Assembly: GCA_963969495.1 (NCBI GenBank) | Contig: OZ018335.1 | Span: 84,736,354 to 84,800,353, forward strand | Source: Ceratothoa steindachneri | Lineage: Eukaryota > Arthropoda > Malacostraca > Isopoda > Cymothoidae | DNA: 64,000 bases | Direction of reading: 5' to 3' | Shown here: positions 43,560 to 55,084 of the stretch, piece after piece | How the letters are laid out: the number at the start of each line of letters is the position of its first letter | Numbering within the stretch: the stretch's first letter is position 1 | Translations under genes and position numbers: made by a program | The notes under the pieces: generated by a model | What the model saw: the letters and a program-made list of their open reading frames with translations, nothing else | What the model was told of the DNA's origin: nothing | The model's database searches: none

Positions 43560-44110
43560 ATGAAGTGGTGTCTTGTTTTACTTAAAAATCAAAATAAAAT
43601 ACGAGGTTCTAACTGGACAACACAGCGAAACAATCTGGAACAAAATTGCTTTAAAGCTTTTTCTTTAGTTATGGGACTTGTAAAAAGAATGGCAAGTAGT
43701 TCATATGAAGAGCACCTTTCACTAATTAATGATATTAATTCATCCAATAGTTACAAAAAAGTATAAATTTTAGGGAATTTCAATCTTTTGGAAGTTGGTT
43801 GTTATACAATAAGTTCAGATTCGGATAACTATATCTTAAACGTGTATTTTTAGTTAATTATCTTTTTATTTTGTCGAACAGCCTACAAGAGAGAACAAGA
43901 CAGTTTCTTCAGTTTTAATTAACAAGGAAACTTCAATTGATGGGCTTGAATTTAAGGAACGACTTTGAAATTTGGATCACAACTCAGTGGTATTTAACAT
44001 CAAATATTATTTCATTAATCAGAGAAAATTAAAAAAAGGCACCTGTATTTAAATTAGCTAAGCGAATAGAGATGAATTAAAAGAATGAGATTGACATAGA
44101 GAACTCAGTA
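43560..44110 (+). pseudogene. LINE endonuclease C-terminal half
   Basis: Frames read EEHLSLINDINSSNSYKKV, then ILGNFNLLEVGCY (the GDFN motif with Asp changed to Asn), SDSDNYILNVYF, LTRKLQLMGLNLRNDF and, in another frame, LDHNSVVFNIKY-type residues (the SDH motif region) before the RT. This fits the second half of an apurinic-type LINE endonuclease. Confidence 0.65.
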
Positions 44111-44469
44111 ATAAAACACCAGCGTCATCATTTATCGCATTAAGGATCTTCATAACAGATATATTCTGAACCAAAAAATTTTAAATATTCATGGGACAAG
44201 CCTTGGATTAACAAATTTCTGAAGACTCTGATAGGAGAGAAACAGTCACTTTATTAGTGGTTAGAAGGCAACCAGTCATTAGGGCAAAAATCCGAAGCAT
44301 TCTGCAGGTACGGTATCACCAAAAGCAAAGAGTCAACATGATCTCGAATAGACGATTAACTTGAAAAATTATTTTGCTTCAGTTTTTAACAAGAATATAG
44401 AGGATTTAAATAAGGAAAGAAAGACTAGAAACCTTCATTGATAACATCCCCAAAATAAATTAAATAAAA

Positions 44470-45720
44470 GTTACGGCAGGTCATGTAAAAAATGCAATTA
44501 ATGAATTAATTTCTGATAAAGCTATCGGGGTTGACGGAATGGACGCACAAAGTATTAGAGAAGTTAGGAAGGAAATTTCCGATTTACTCGCTTTTCTATT
44601 TAATTACTTTCTGGAGGTAAACTTTGTTCCCAGGGATTGGACAAAAGGTAGACGTGAGGAAAAGGAGTAAAATCTACCGGTGAAGTAAAATAATAGACTC
44701 AATTATTGTTTTAAAATCACGCAATCATTTGGAGAGAAATCAACTTTTAATCAATAGTCAACATGGTTTCAGGAAGGGGAGGTCATGTGTTACTACTCTG
44801 ATAACATTTTATGAGCATGTAGCAAAAGCTGCCGATTTAGGTTCCAGCTACGATGTGATAATTATATCTACATTCGTGTTAAGCCTTTGGTAAACTCTCG
44901 TTCAACATCTTTGTTTAAAAGCTAAAAGCTTTGCATATCCATGAGAAAAGGATAACTTGAATTATACATTGGTTGACAGATCGTAAGACCAGGGTAATTT
45001 TAAATCTGGTGAAATCCAACTGACGGCCGATAACTAGTGGAGTTCCTCAAGGTTCCGTTTTAAGACTCCTAATCTTTATAATTTGTGTAAATACCTTAGG
45101 TTCTGGAAGGAATTGCAAAGTAAATTCATTTGCTGACGATACTAAACTTGGACAGAAAATATAGGACAAGGATGACTCTAACTTTTTGCGAATTTGCCTA
45201 AATATGTTAATTAAATGGCGCAACGACACTGGCATGAAGCTCAATGCTGCCAAATGAAGCGGTTTATACTTCGGAAACATTAATTCTAAATTTAAATATC
45301 TCCAAGATAAAGAGATAATAGAAACAAAAGAGCAGGTGTATCTATGAGTTAAAATAGATAATAACTTAACTTTCTCGAGTGAATGCGCTGCAATTAGAAA
45401 TAAAGCACCAAGATTCGCAGCATTTATCGGGTAATTCTTCTCAATTTGTAATTCAACGATGATTTAAAACTATACACGTCATTAGTTAGACCAATATTAG
45501 ATTATGCTGATCCGTTATGGCCTCCACAATTGAGTTAAGATGCTGCTATAATAGAACAGGTAGAACGTCGCTATACGAAAATGATAATGGGAATTAAACA
45601 TCTTAGCTTACTAAACATTTGCCTCGAACATAGAAGGAAAAGGGGAAAACAAAATGAATCATATAAAGTACTGATGAATTTGCCTGATAGAAGAAAATAA
45701 CGTTTTAATATGACAGGCAA
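44470..45720 (+). pseudogene. LINE reverse transcriptase and post-RT region
   Basis: Blocks: VKNAINELISDKAIGVDGMD, NQLLINSQHGFRKGRSCVTT (HGFR motif), PITSGVPQGSVLRLLIFIIC (motif B), NSFADDTKLGQKI (motif C, FADD intact), GMKLNAAK, YTSLVRPILDYADPLWPPQL and QVERRYTKMIMGIKHLSLLN. The motif A region near 44850 is frameshifted. The order and the late VERR-TK-I-GIKHLS string point to the CR1/jockey group. Confidence 0.8.
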
Positions 45721-45946
45721 TGTAAAACTTTGCCTTCAGCAACCACATCACTCAAGTTTGGAATAATCTACCACAAAAAGTAGTCAGCATTTAAACAGAA
45801 ATTATGAACAAAGAAATAGAGTAATATTTAAAACAAAATAAAGTTAAAATAGCTTCAAGTATTAGAGGGGTTTCCACGAAAATCAGCCTTATTCTTAATA
45901 GGTCCTACCATTAATGCGCTTTAATGACTTCCTGCTGGTACCAATA

Positions 45947-45962
45947 AATTGTTTGTTTGTTT
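45947..45962 (+). repeat. (TTTG)n tail of the LINE
   Basis: TTGTTTGTTTGTTT directly after the AATAAA string at 45941-45946. Confidence 0.75.
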
Positions 45963-46889
45963 ATACTCGACCTTTAGCGTCGAGGCAAGGCTCGATCCCA
46001 ACGATCGCGTCCAATATATTTTAGTGAGGTCACGAGCTGGCTTTCCATTAGTGCTTATGCTCAGACTTGCCCCCGCAGGGGTAAGGAGTCTCACTCGTAT
46101 CATCCTACATATAACCTATTATAAAACTGCTATCATTAACCCATTTCTTCTCAGCATAAAATATTTTCTTTCCGCCCGGAATGTTGTCGAGAGAGTACTA
46201 GTGTCCCATACGGGGACGAAGGGCTCCCCATGAGCTAAAGCAGGAGTGGTCATTTGCGTTTAGACCGCCGATACTAGTTTACTTTTCAGCTGCTACCATA
46301 CTCCGGAAATACCATTGGTTCGGATCCAATGGTAATCAGTAGGTCTCAAATGAGAAAATAAAGGAATCCAAATGAATTCCGATTTGGGACACACCCCGTA
46401 CAAATTTAATTTTCCCTTAGTAGAGCACGCTTAGCCGGAACCAAAATGGACTACTAGTTTCCGATACTTATATCTATCCAATTCCCTTGAAGAGTGACCT
46501 CGAATGGTTCTATGAATGCTGGTTGTTAGTCTTAAAACACAAACCTAACCAAATCCCCCTCTACCAAACGAGGACTTTCCAGCAATTGCTACCCTCATCT
46601 TTATCTGCATTTCACTATCCCTTGACAGGGTCACATCCACAAGGAAAGAAAATGCTCATAATTTCATTCGCATTTTAGGCAATGTGCATTTATGGCCAAA
46701 GGATTTGAGACTATATTTCTTCATATGAGAAAATTAGTCGAACTAATCAAGGGTTGCATTTAAATTTACGATGTTATTATCATAATTTGAAGGTGAAATA
46801 TACACAAATTTTGAGAGAAAACGCATTTTATTAATAAATAAATTCCATTGATGAGCGCAGAAATATATAAAGTGATGTCCCTTGTTAAA
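45963..46889. other. Unassigned stretch with short dyads
   Basis: ACCATTGG and CCAATGGT face each other across 7 nt at about 46310-46332. A frame at 45949-46233 has no family similarity. Confidence 0.4.
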
Positions 46890-47285
46890 ATCTTTTTCAA
46901 TTCATTTGGCATCCTGGAGACCAAATCTCGGATGAGCCCTGGACTGATATTATTCCATTATTGTTTAATAAACACCCCAAAATGGATAGCTTCTCTTCAT
47001 CAACCGCGGGTTTAATTTCCGTCTATAAATTCTCTATTGGCTTCAAAACTGGGGAATTCCGTGCTAAAGAGCCCAAATACTCGATGAACTTTCAGTCAAT
47101 GACTTTGTTATTGTTTTGCTTTGTGACTACGGGCGCCACCATGCTGAAAAATACACTTATGATCCACAAATTACTCCTGAACAGTTTTGAATAGGTACTG
47201 ATTAAGCATTTTTTGGTACCCTTATTAAGCCCATGGCAGTGTCCCACGGCAAAATTGTTAGTGCTCCAGTTTTAATTAATTTCTT
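46890..47285 (-). pseudogene. Tc1-like transposase C-terminal fragment
   Basis: The minus strand reads FQHGGARSHKAKQ (the FQQDGAPCHTAK block, catalytic Asp changed to Gly) and LARNSPVLKPIENLWTEIKP-like residues (the NSPDLNPIENLW block, Asp changed to Val). The segment around 47200-47280 (TGGTACCCTTATTAAGCCCA on the plus strand) resembles 17660-17700, so it is the same Tc1-like family as the copy at 17.5-18.3 kb. Both acidic positions are lost. Confidence 0.65.
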
Positions 47286-47560
47286 TTGACTCTTATTACC
47301 TTCTTAGTTTTCTTCTTTTCTACCTCTAATGAAATCTCTTGATTTCATTAATTCAGTTCCTCTATATTGACATTAGATTTACCCCCACTCGGGCAAATCC
47401 TAGAACACAACAAAACCAATTGTGCTTTGGTTATTTTGTCCATTGCAAATCATAAATCTGATCAGATCAAGGAGCTCTTTTAATTTACAACCAAGAACGC
47501 ATCTTTTTTTTGTTTCAGGCGCCCCTCTTTACACGAGACGAATGATTAATGACACTCCAC

Positions 47561-47840
47561 CGAAGTTAATCTTCATGTACAAATTCCAATGACACGCACA
47601 ATTAGGAAAACATTTCATAGAGCATGATTTGGGAAAAAAATGTTGGTTTGTTTGCTTTATTCATAAAACAGAAATAAAATATATTCTAAAGAATAGTATA
47701 ATTAAATAGGAAAAAAGCATTTCGAAGTTAATCTTTATGAAAAAATTCAAATGACGCGCACAATTAGGAGAACGTTTAATAGAGCTTGATTTTACAAAAT
47801 ATGGACGTTTGTTTATTTTACTCATAAAACAGCAATAAAA
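47561..47840. repeat. Diverged tandem duplication, period about 162 bp
   Basis: CGAAGTTAATCTT at 47561 recurs at 47723, followed in both units by TGACRCGCACAATTAGGA, TAGAGC-TGATTT and CATAAAACAG-AATAAAATAT. Confidence 0.85.
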
Positions 47841-49849
47841 TATTTAAACATTAATATGTTTGAAAAGGTAAAAGTAGCCGTAGGTGCTCAGGATGAAAGG
47901 AAATAAAAATATTTTTCCTGCTGATATTTGTCAATGAAATGACAAGATGGAAAAAATTAAGGGCAAAAACAACCCTGAGTTTCTTGTTTGTGCTTTCAAG
48001 GCGACTCCTGTGAGGTTTTCCTTGGTGATGCACAACAGCGCTTAAATTCATTTCCTTTTTTAGCCAAGACGTCGATCACTCGTTTTAGTTTAGTCCTTCT
48101 TTAAGGATAGATAGCTAACAAAGAAATGTAAAAACAATTTTACCATAATAATAAAAATGGCAGGAAATCATATTATATGAAAAATAGAAGTATGTAAAGG
48201 CAATAATAAAAAAAGGAGAGAAGGTAAAGGAGGTAAGGGTGTAAGGAAGAGATATGTTGCTCGGGTATTTTCTGTACTTTTATCAATTGTGTTTCTGGTC
48301 ATTGTAGTGGAATGCTGATCGTCGTTATGTCACTTCATGGCACATTTTTATAGGAAAAGTTAGTGTAATTGAGATTATGTGTACTAGTATAATAAATTGA
48401 CTCCCTGTAGGTTACTCGTCAACCAGAGGCAGAAATTCGTCATAATAAGTGAAAAAGTACTTTTTTTTGTAGTGTATGACAAAATTGAGCAACCTATTTA
48501 CTTTATTTGGGAAGACGTGGCCACCGATTTTTTCGTTTAGGAGCTTTTCCTTCTCTTTATAAGCAGTGTTTATAGATCCTTTGTCCTACAAGGTAATTGT
48601 AGAACATACTTTTTGTTGTTAAACTTTATTTTGCTTGGATTCATCTTTCCTTTTGTTTATGATGCCGAAGTCTTTCTTTGAGTACCTTTAACCTACAAGC
48701 AGATTTCTCAAACTCTTTAGCTCTGCTCAATTGCCTCGAGCAATGCGTAAAGGCTCGTCGCAGATACGCCTTTTATTTCTTTTTTAACGACGAAAAAGAC
48801 CAAAATTGTTACCTACATTGTTTAATTTTGATGCATCTTCCCTGGAAGAACTTAAAGATTTCTCTCTCCCAATCTGTGCCCAATTTTTTTTAAGCTTATT
48901 TCCTTATGTGTTTCCAATCTCAAATTTACCTTCAAGCAATAACTTATTTACATGATTTCGATTTGCCAATGAGCGGGTGCTTATTTCCTGTTCGGGCAAA
49001 TTATTAATTTTTTTTAAAACTTACTTCTTATACCAAAGTACCAAAATACCATTACATGGTTTAGATATGTGGTTGGACATTGTTTGGCTTTGACAGAATA
49101 ATTGTGAAGTAAATTTATTTTTGACAAAAATTAATAATCTAGGCTCTTGAAATAAATACTCTTATTACCAACAAGTCTTTTGCTAACAAAAATGTCATAC
49201 TTTTAACATTTATTTAAAGAGATTATAGGCATTGCAACCTCAGCTCAACAGAAGAGAAGGAAAAAGAACTACGCGTGATGTAAAGAGAACAACAAGCTAA
49301 TATCCTTCATTTTAATAAAAACATTGCATTATCTATGCATATGACTCAGTCTAATTATTTTATTTACTGATTTACGACAAAATCACTATTATATTAAAAT
49401 AATTCTATATTAGGAAACATACTAGAATTTCAAAGTTCAATATTAACTCTGGTTTATATTCCCTCGATCCTTTTATTATTAACATTATAACATCAAAATA
49501 TAATAAAACCTTTTGTTAAGGAAATCTCATCGCTTTAATATTTAACTGATGCACTGATCTTTTTTTGTCATTCTATGTTTGAAGCCCTAATAATAAAGGC
49601 AAAAGAGCTCGAAATCTTTTATTTTCCTTTATCTGCAAGTATTTATCTATGTACATTACTTGGTAATATTTGAGACAGTCCGATTGGCTGTTAATAAAAA
49701 AAACAAAGTTTGTGTCGGGTATGTGGACCAATAACCAGATTTAGTTATGGTTTGACTCAGCACTTTACATTTGTTGCTATCTATATGTGAGGGTATGGAA
49801 CGTACATACTCGCATGCCGACAGACAATCGTGGAAACGAAAGGAATTTG
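47841..49849. other. AT-rich stretch, nothing recognised
   Basis: Short frames such as 48678-48893 have no family resemblance. No repeats shared with the rest of the window were noticed. Confidence 0.4.
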
Positions 49850-50806
49850 TCGTTTGAGTTGACCTTCGTCTCCTCGCGTCCCCCTCACCCTTTCCCCAAC
49901 TGGCGACATGAAGTCTGACGAAAGGAGGCCTATCTCAAAGAGAAGCCTAAATTCTATTTGCCTTCTTTATGTTACCATGGAGATTGTCCAGAAGGCGCTG
50001 CGATAAGCGAATTGTCGTGAATGGAATCTCTCTCTCGATTTTCAACAATCCGCGATATAAATAACATCGCCGTTCATCACTCCAGAGCAGTGTCCCAAAC
50101 CAACTCGCGTAACGCGTACCCCTCACGTTGAACGAGAGTCGCTTCCGTAACATATCGACTGCCAACGCGCCGTCAAGTCAACTTGGTCGCTGTCTCAAAG
50201 TGTTCCTGAAGTAAATCCAGCCCCGCAGCGTCTGTGACTAGAATAATACGCTCTGTTGCTCAACGTAACTTGAGAAAGAAAAGAAACATCCAAATAGTTA
50301 CTGGAAGTTACTATTTGTTAGTGTCACATCCAGTTAGGAGTGAACTAACCGGAACTGCAGTCAGCAGCCCCGAACCCGTCGTCTTATCCCCTCCTCTCCC
50401 CGAGAACTCGTGTTAACGCTACCCGAACCAACCCGTCTGGTCCTGAGTAGTCGTCTCTCCAATCCATCACAATTAATGGTAATCTGTAAACCCAGTGTCC
50501 CTCTATTCTTAAATTAATTGTTTAATTAACAGTGATTAATGCTCTCATTGAGTCCTTATAAATCTAGACGCTTAACGTCTGTGTTTAATATTTAATCCTT
50601 AATTTTTCCCGTTTAACTATTGCTAATTATTAAATTTGTGCAAAGTAAAGTTTATTTTTTGTACGTGTATTTATTTATGTTTCTCCATTTTGACGTACCC
50701 TAGGCAAGACTTTAATTAAGAATCCCTCCGGCTAATTTATTCAACCTGTATTTTGCACAGCCTGCCTCTAACCAGCTTTCGCACGTTCAGTAGGAATTAA
50801 AGTTTA
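49850..50806. other. GC-richer segment, possible LTR remains
   Basis: 49850-50460 is clearly GC-richer than its flanks. TGTTAGTGTCACATCC near 50318 and TGTATTTTGCACA near 50746 could be the ends of a solo LTR of about 440 bp, but no target duplication or second copy exists in the window. A 72-codon minus-strand frame (49947-50165) is unrecognised. Confidence 0.25.
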
Positions 50807-50809
50807 CCT

Positions 50810-50894
<85 letters not shown>

Positions 50895-50895
50895 T
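50807..50895. repeat. (TA)n microsatellite
   Basis: TA dinucleotides with single interruptions (TAAATA, TATGTA). Confidence 0.97.
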
Positions 50896-51292
50896 GATCG
50901 TAGATTGAGTCATAGGGTCAATACCATCGACTTAGACAAAATCGGTGTGTCCAGATCAAGGACTAGAATAATTATTGGACCAGACTATGAACAATTCTAC
51001 GACAGAAAATCTTCGTCGTCTACGTTATACTTTTCCTGTAGCCGGTAAAATTTTGAATTTTTCTCGGTTTGAGCTAATTTTCCAGTCCTGTTCATATTAA
51101 TTTAGCTTTCGTAATTTTTTCCCGTTTTTTTCGCTTGGAATTGGCTGTTTCTATACGGTGACACAATTCTTTGTTTTTTTTTCGTCCGAAAACTCTATGT
51201 TCATTAATCCTTCGATTTCTCAAGGTGAGATATCTATTGTGTAAATACAGTGCAATACTGTACTCAATCACCCGGCCTGGATTACCCTTGCT
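50896..51292. other. Unassigned stretch
   Basis: No recognised similarity. Confidence 0.4.
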
Positions 51293-51808
51293 TTGAGCTT
51301 AACAAGGTCTGCTGAACAAAGTCGCATGCTCTTACTTATTCTGATTTATGACCTTATGACCTTCAAATCTTTTAATAAATCCAGAACTAACCTTGGGGTT
51401 ACCTTGCTAATTATATTATTCGAAATAAAATGTAAAACAATATGTGTTTTAACTTTCGTTAGAATCGGCCAAAAAGTTATGAAGTTATTGCCAAATAATT
51501 TCCAAGCTATGCTTGTGAGGACTTTGGCGATTTTATCTTTAAAATCAGGCGCATAGTTATGATGTTATTGCCAAAACAAAATAATTCCCGGGCTAACTTG
51601 GGAGGACATTGGTAATAATATAATTCGAAAGGGAATGTAAAACAACATAATATTTTAAATATCATTAGAATCAGCTGAATAGTTACAATGTTATTACCAA
51701 AACAAAAAAAAAGCAAAACGGGAACCGGTTGACGGACAGTCCGACAGACCGACCGACCGACCAACTGATCGACCAACATAGTAAGATATAGAGTCGCAAG
51801 TGACTAAA
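51293..51808 (-). mobile_element. 120-bp-unit MITE-like repeat, copy 3
   Basis: Full-length copy in inverse orientation to copy 1. It opens with AAAGTCGCATGCTCT, holds about three units with AATCGGCCAAAAAGTTATGA or AATCAGCTGAATAGTTACAA and TGTTATTGCCAAAACAAAAT, and closes with a CCGACAGACCGACCGACCGA head and AGAGTCGCAAGTGAC. The ends are short inverted repeats (AGTCGC-TGC). The minus strand stays open over two units, giving a 90-codon frame of repeated FCFGNNI segments. Confidence 0.85.
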
Positions 51809-51809
51809 A

Positions 51810-53615
51810 GCTCCACATGGTGACTGCCTGTATCTGTTTTGGAGAGATTGTTTAACTCGAGGTGTTTATCGATTCTGCGTTTTAAGATTTTTAATATACT
51901 TTCTTGATGAAATGCAGGTGCGAAATGGCTTGGTAGTTTTCTGGCCGAAAAGGTGATTTTCCAGTTTGGGGTATGAAAATCATTTTTGCCACTTTCAGGT
52001 ACTTGGGTAAAAGCTTATATTTAGACACGCATTAAAAACGTTCTTAAATCATTCCAAGATGTAATTAGTTACTTCAACGTAGATTACCCTCGTATGTCCT
52101 AAGGTCCGTGGTGCTTTCTGTTATAAAGTTGCTAATTTTTCGTATGAGCTTTTTGATCGTTATGATGGCATTAATTGCTTTGATAGTGTTCCTATTGACG
52201 TCGAAACAGTGTTAGGGTGGTTTATTTCTATTATTATTTAAGTTCTCCTATAACCTCATTTATAAAGCCAAAGACTGCTCTTAAAATCGTTTTGCTAGCG
52301 TTCTCTGAATACTCTTTCAACGTCGTCTTCGTCTTCCATTTAGCTTCCTCTCACAATCTAAATTCTAATCTTTTCCTTTGCTGGATTGTCTTTTATCTTG
52401 ATCACCGATTTCCCAAATCCTTTTGCAGATTTCTCTACATCTATCTTGTTTTTCAATTATTAATACCCTTAACTCTCTCTTATTCCTTCTCAATTTATTG
52501 TACAATTCTCTGCTTGGTTATTCTTGAGGTATCTGTTTTAAATTCACTCTTAGTTCTATGTTCTTATTTATTATTTCAGGCGACAATGTAAAGTTCTGAA
52601 TGGTTCTGAGTATTCCTTTGGGGATTTCCACATTGTCTGCGTTATCAATATTACTAAAATATATTTAATTTCTTAGTTAATTTCTTCTAGTCTTGCTTCG
52701 TTTAATGTCTTTAGTTCTTACTCCCTTAGGATCTCCATATATTTTGTCCAGTCTTCCTGAAAATATCCCTTCCATTCTTTTGATGGTTTATGTATAAGGA
52801 GCTGATTAATTGTTAGCAGGGTTGCTATGTGGTTACTAATTGGAATGTCCGTAGTTTATACGTGGTAATAAAATTGAAAATTGAAGTTCAACAGACTGAT
52901 ATTTGGTTTAGAGTCTACATTGTTGTTGATATAGGTTGAGAAATGTGATCCAATCTTTGGAACATTCTCCTGTTTTGCCTCACCTCCCGATGCCTGCCTC
53001 TCCGTTTATGTTTATATATCCATTTTCTGTACAGTATACGTTTAAGTCTCCCATAAAGATGAATGGATTTAAATTATTGATTAGTCTTGTAAAGTTAGCC
53101 ATGGGGAGGCCATCACTCCTTGGAGGTTGATTTCACTTTGCTATGATAAGACTGGTGAGTTCAAGTTGTATTTAACCGCATTGGCGGATCGGTAATCTAT
53201 CTCTCTCGAAGCGATAGTTAATACGATAGTGTAGTTTCATATATTCATCTATTTACCTCTAAGTCAATTCCGTGCAATGAATTTAGTATTATACCAGGGT
53301 TGTTGAAATTGAAGCAGTTAATTTTGCGCGTCTTATTCATTGATTTCTGGACGTTCTTTAAGTGTCTTCGTGTGATTATTGATTTTTTGTTTGTGCGAGA
53401 TAAACAGAGTTACAGAGGATTTGTGGAGAGTTGTTACTTTGAATTCGATGAGCGTCTACATTATCTGAGAAAGAAAGTGGAGTAGGAATGTCGTAAAGTT
53501 TGTTCCTGTTGATAATAGTGGGAATTGTTCTGTTGTAGGCTAGGTTTTGGCTAATTCCATCCAGGATCTTTTGAAGCATGTTTTTTGAGGATAATAATAG
53601 TGGACTCATTTATGC
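51810..53615 (-). pseudogene. Jockey-like LINE, endonuclease and N-terminal RT
   Basis: Minus-strand pieces in order: FIFMGDLNVYCTENGYININ (endonuclease GDFN-like motif, about 53060), DIPISNHIATL (the SDH region with Asp changed to Asn), KPSKEWKGYFQEDWTKYMEI, and near 52000 LPKYLKVAKMIFIPQTGKSP followed by FRPENYQAISHL, the start of the RT domain (usual KIIPIPKPGK-P---YRPISLL). The RT core beyond is cut off at the MITE boundary near 51808. A 124-codon plus-strand frame at 52217-52591 is a shadow. Many stops. Confidence 0.65.
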
Positions 53616-54784
53616 TTAAAAAAACATGTTCGTTAATTGCTTGTCAACTCTGTGAACTTTAGTTCACATGTTTCTTTAAAAGGTTTGGATAATATTTAGT
53701 GTGTTATTGCATCGGACGGTTTTGTATAGTGTATAGTGAAAAATGATGTTTGCATAATCACATTGTGTATTCTCTAGCATTCTTTAGTATTATTCATAGT
53801 AGGTGTTTACAATATATATTTTAGGTTGCATCGAATATAAATATGCCCTAATGTTTTGTTTATGTACCCTATGGTGTATGAGTATGCAAGAAGATAAATT
53901 TGGTCTCTAGGTCTCAAGCGATTATGAGTCTGAGATGAAAAAAGTGACAAAGGGTTTTCGAGCCACCTGATCATCTTTAGGCAAATGAATGAGTACCTAT
54001 ACTAGTACAACTAGTTTTATATGGACTGAACATGAGTTATATAAGTTTGCTAATATCGTGTAGGAAAATATTTGAGGCCAGGCTGATATTACCTTTTTAA
54101 ATAAAAAGGAAAATTAGTCTTTACATTATTCAAAATTTACAGAACCGATAATATTACAACTGAAGGGAGAATTTATTCCATCCCAAAGCCACAATATCAC
54201 CAAGCATTCATATGCACTGAAAGAGACAGTAGATAGATTGATAGACTTAAGCGTTATATGATTGACGAGAATCGCACTATTTTTCGTAACAATTCGTAGG
54301 ACAGTTGAGGAAGTTCAGCCTAACCCAGAGACCCATTCTTATACTCATGTGAAAACTGACCCAAGAATTCGAAATCCAGCACTGTTATAGCAAAGCGTTA
54401 GGAATGTAAATATGTGAACAATAACGTCGCTAGAGAAATAAACAATGATTTTTTGGATTGGATAGAACCAATAAAACGATTCCAGACTTTTAGCCCATTT
54501 GTACATAAAATATAAATACATGATGACACCCAGACGTAAAGAGACTGTAGGAAGACTATGGAAAATCTACGTAAATGGCTCTTTTCAGCTAAAATCACAT
54601 AAATATAAAAACGAATAGATATAACAACAAAATAAAACAAAAGTTTTAACGGAACTTATGGTAAACTACTGAAGGCGACAATCACGGATTGTCGTGGTAT
54701 GCCTCGGTGTACGCCGTTATACGCACACGGGCCTATTGGCCGACCGAAATTAAGGCTCCACCTGTGGATGGCTTTAAGAGTGCT
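53616..54784. other. Unassigned stretch
   Basis: CGACAATC and GATTGTCG form a small hairpin at about 54676-54694. Otherwise nothing is recognised in either strand. Confidence 0.4.
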
Positions 54785-55084
54785 TTAACACTAGAACATT
54801 TTTGCGGTCAATTTGACCGCATTTTGATTTTTAAATGCACGTATCTCATATATTTTTTCCTCAAAAAAATTGAAATTAACTTACTTTTTCTGATATATGA
54901 TGAAGTGTATTGAGCTGAAATATTTTAAAAAATTACTCCAATAGCTTTTTTTATTTGACATGCTATCCTGAAACGACCAAGTGGTCATTTTGACCGCATG
55001 TTTTTTTCGGTACATGCTACAAAGGGTTACGTGACAGGTTCTCAGTCATTGCTTGCTCTACTGTCGTGCTGCAAACATGTCTAA

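Larger units (their letters stand above)
43520..45962 (+). mobile_element. CR1/jockey-like LINE with 3' tail, 5' truncated
   Basis: The endonuclease C-terminal part, the reverse transcriptase and the post-RT region follow one another on the plus strand, ending in TTGTTTGTTTGTTT at 45947-45962, the short tandem tail typical of CR1-like LINEs. The left limit coincides with the 5' end of the mariner at 43517. Numerous stops and frameshifts. Confidence 0.8.

Noticed and set aside
50313..50760. Solo LTR of about 440 bp
   Set aside because: Only TGT and ACA ends were seen. No target duplication, second copy or primer site, so kept as a low-confidence note only.
52217..52591. 124-codon plus-strand frame with hydrophobic stretches
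   Set aside because: It is the antisense shadow of the minus-strand LINE at 51.8-53.6 kb.
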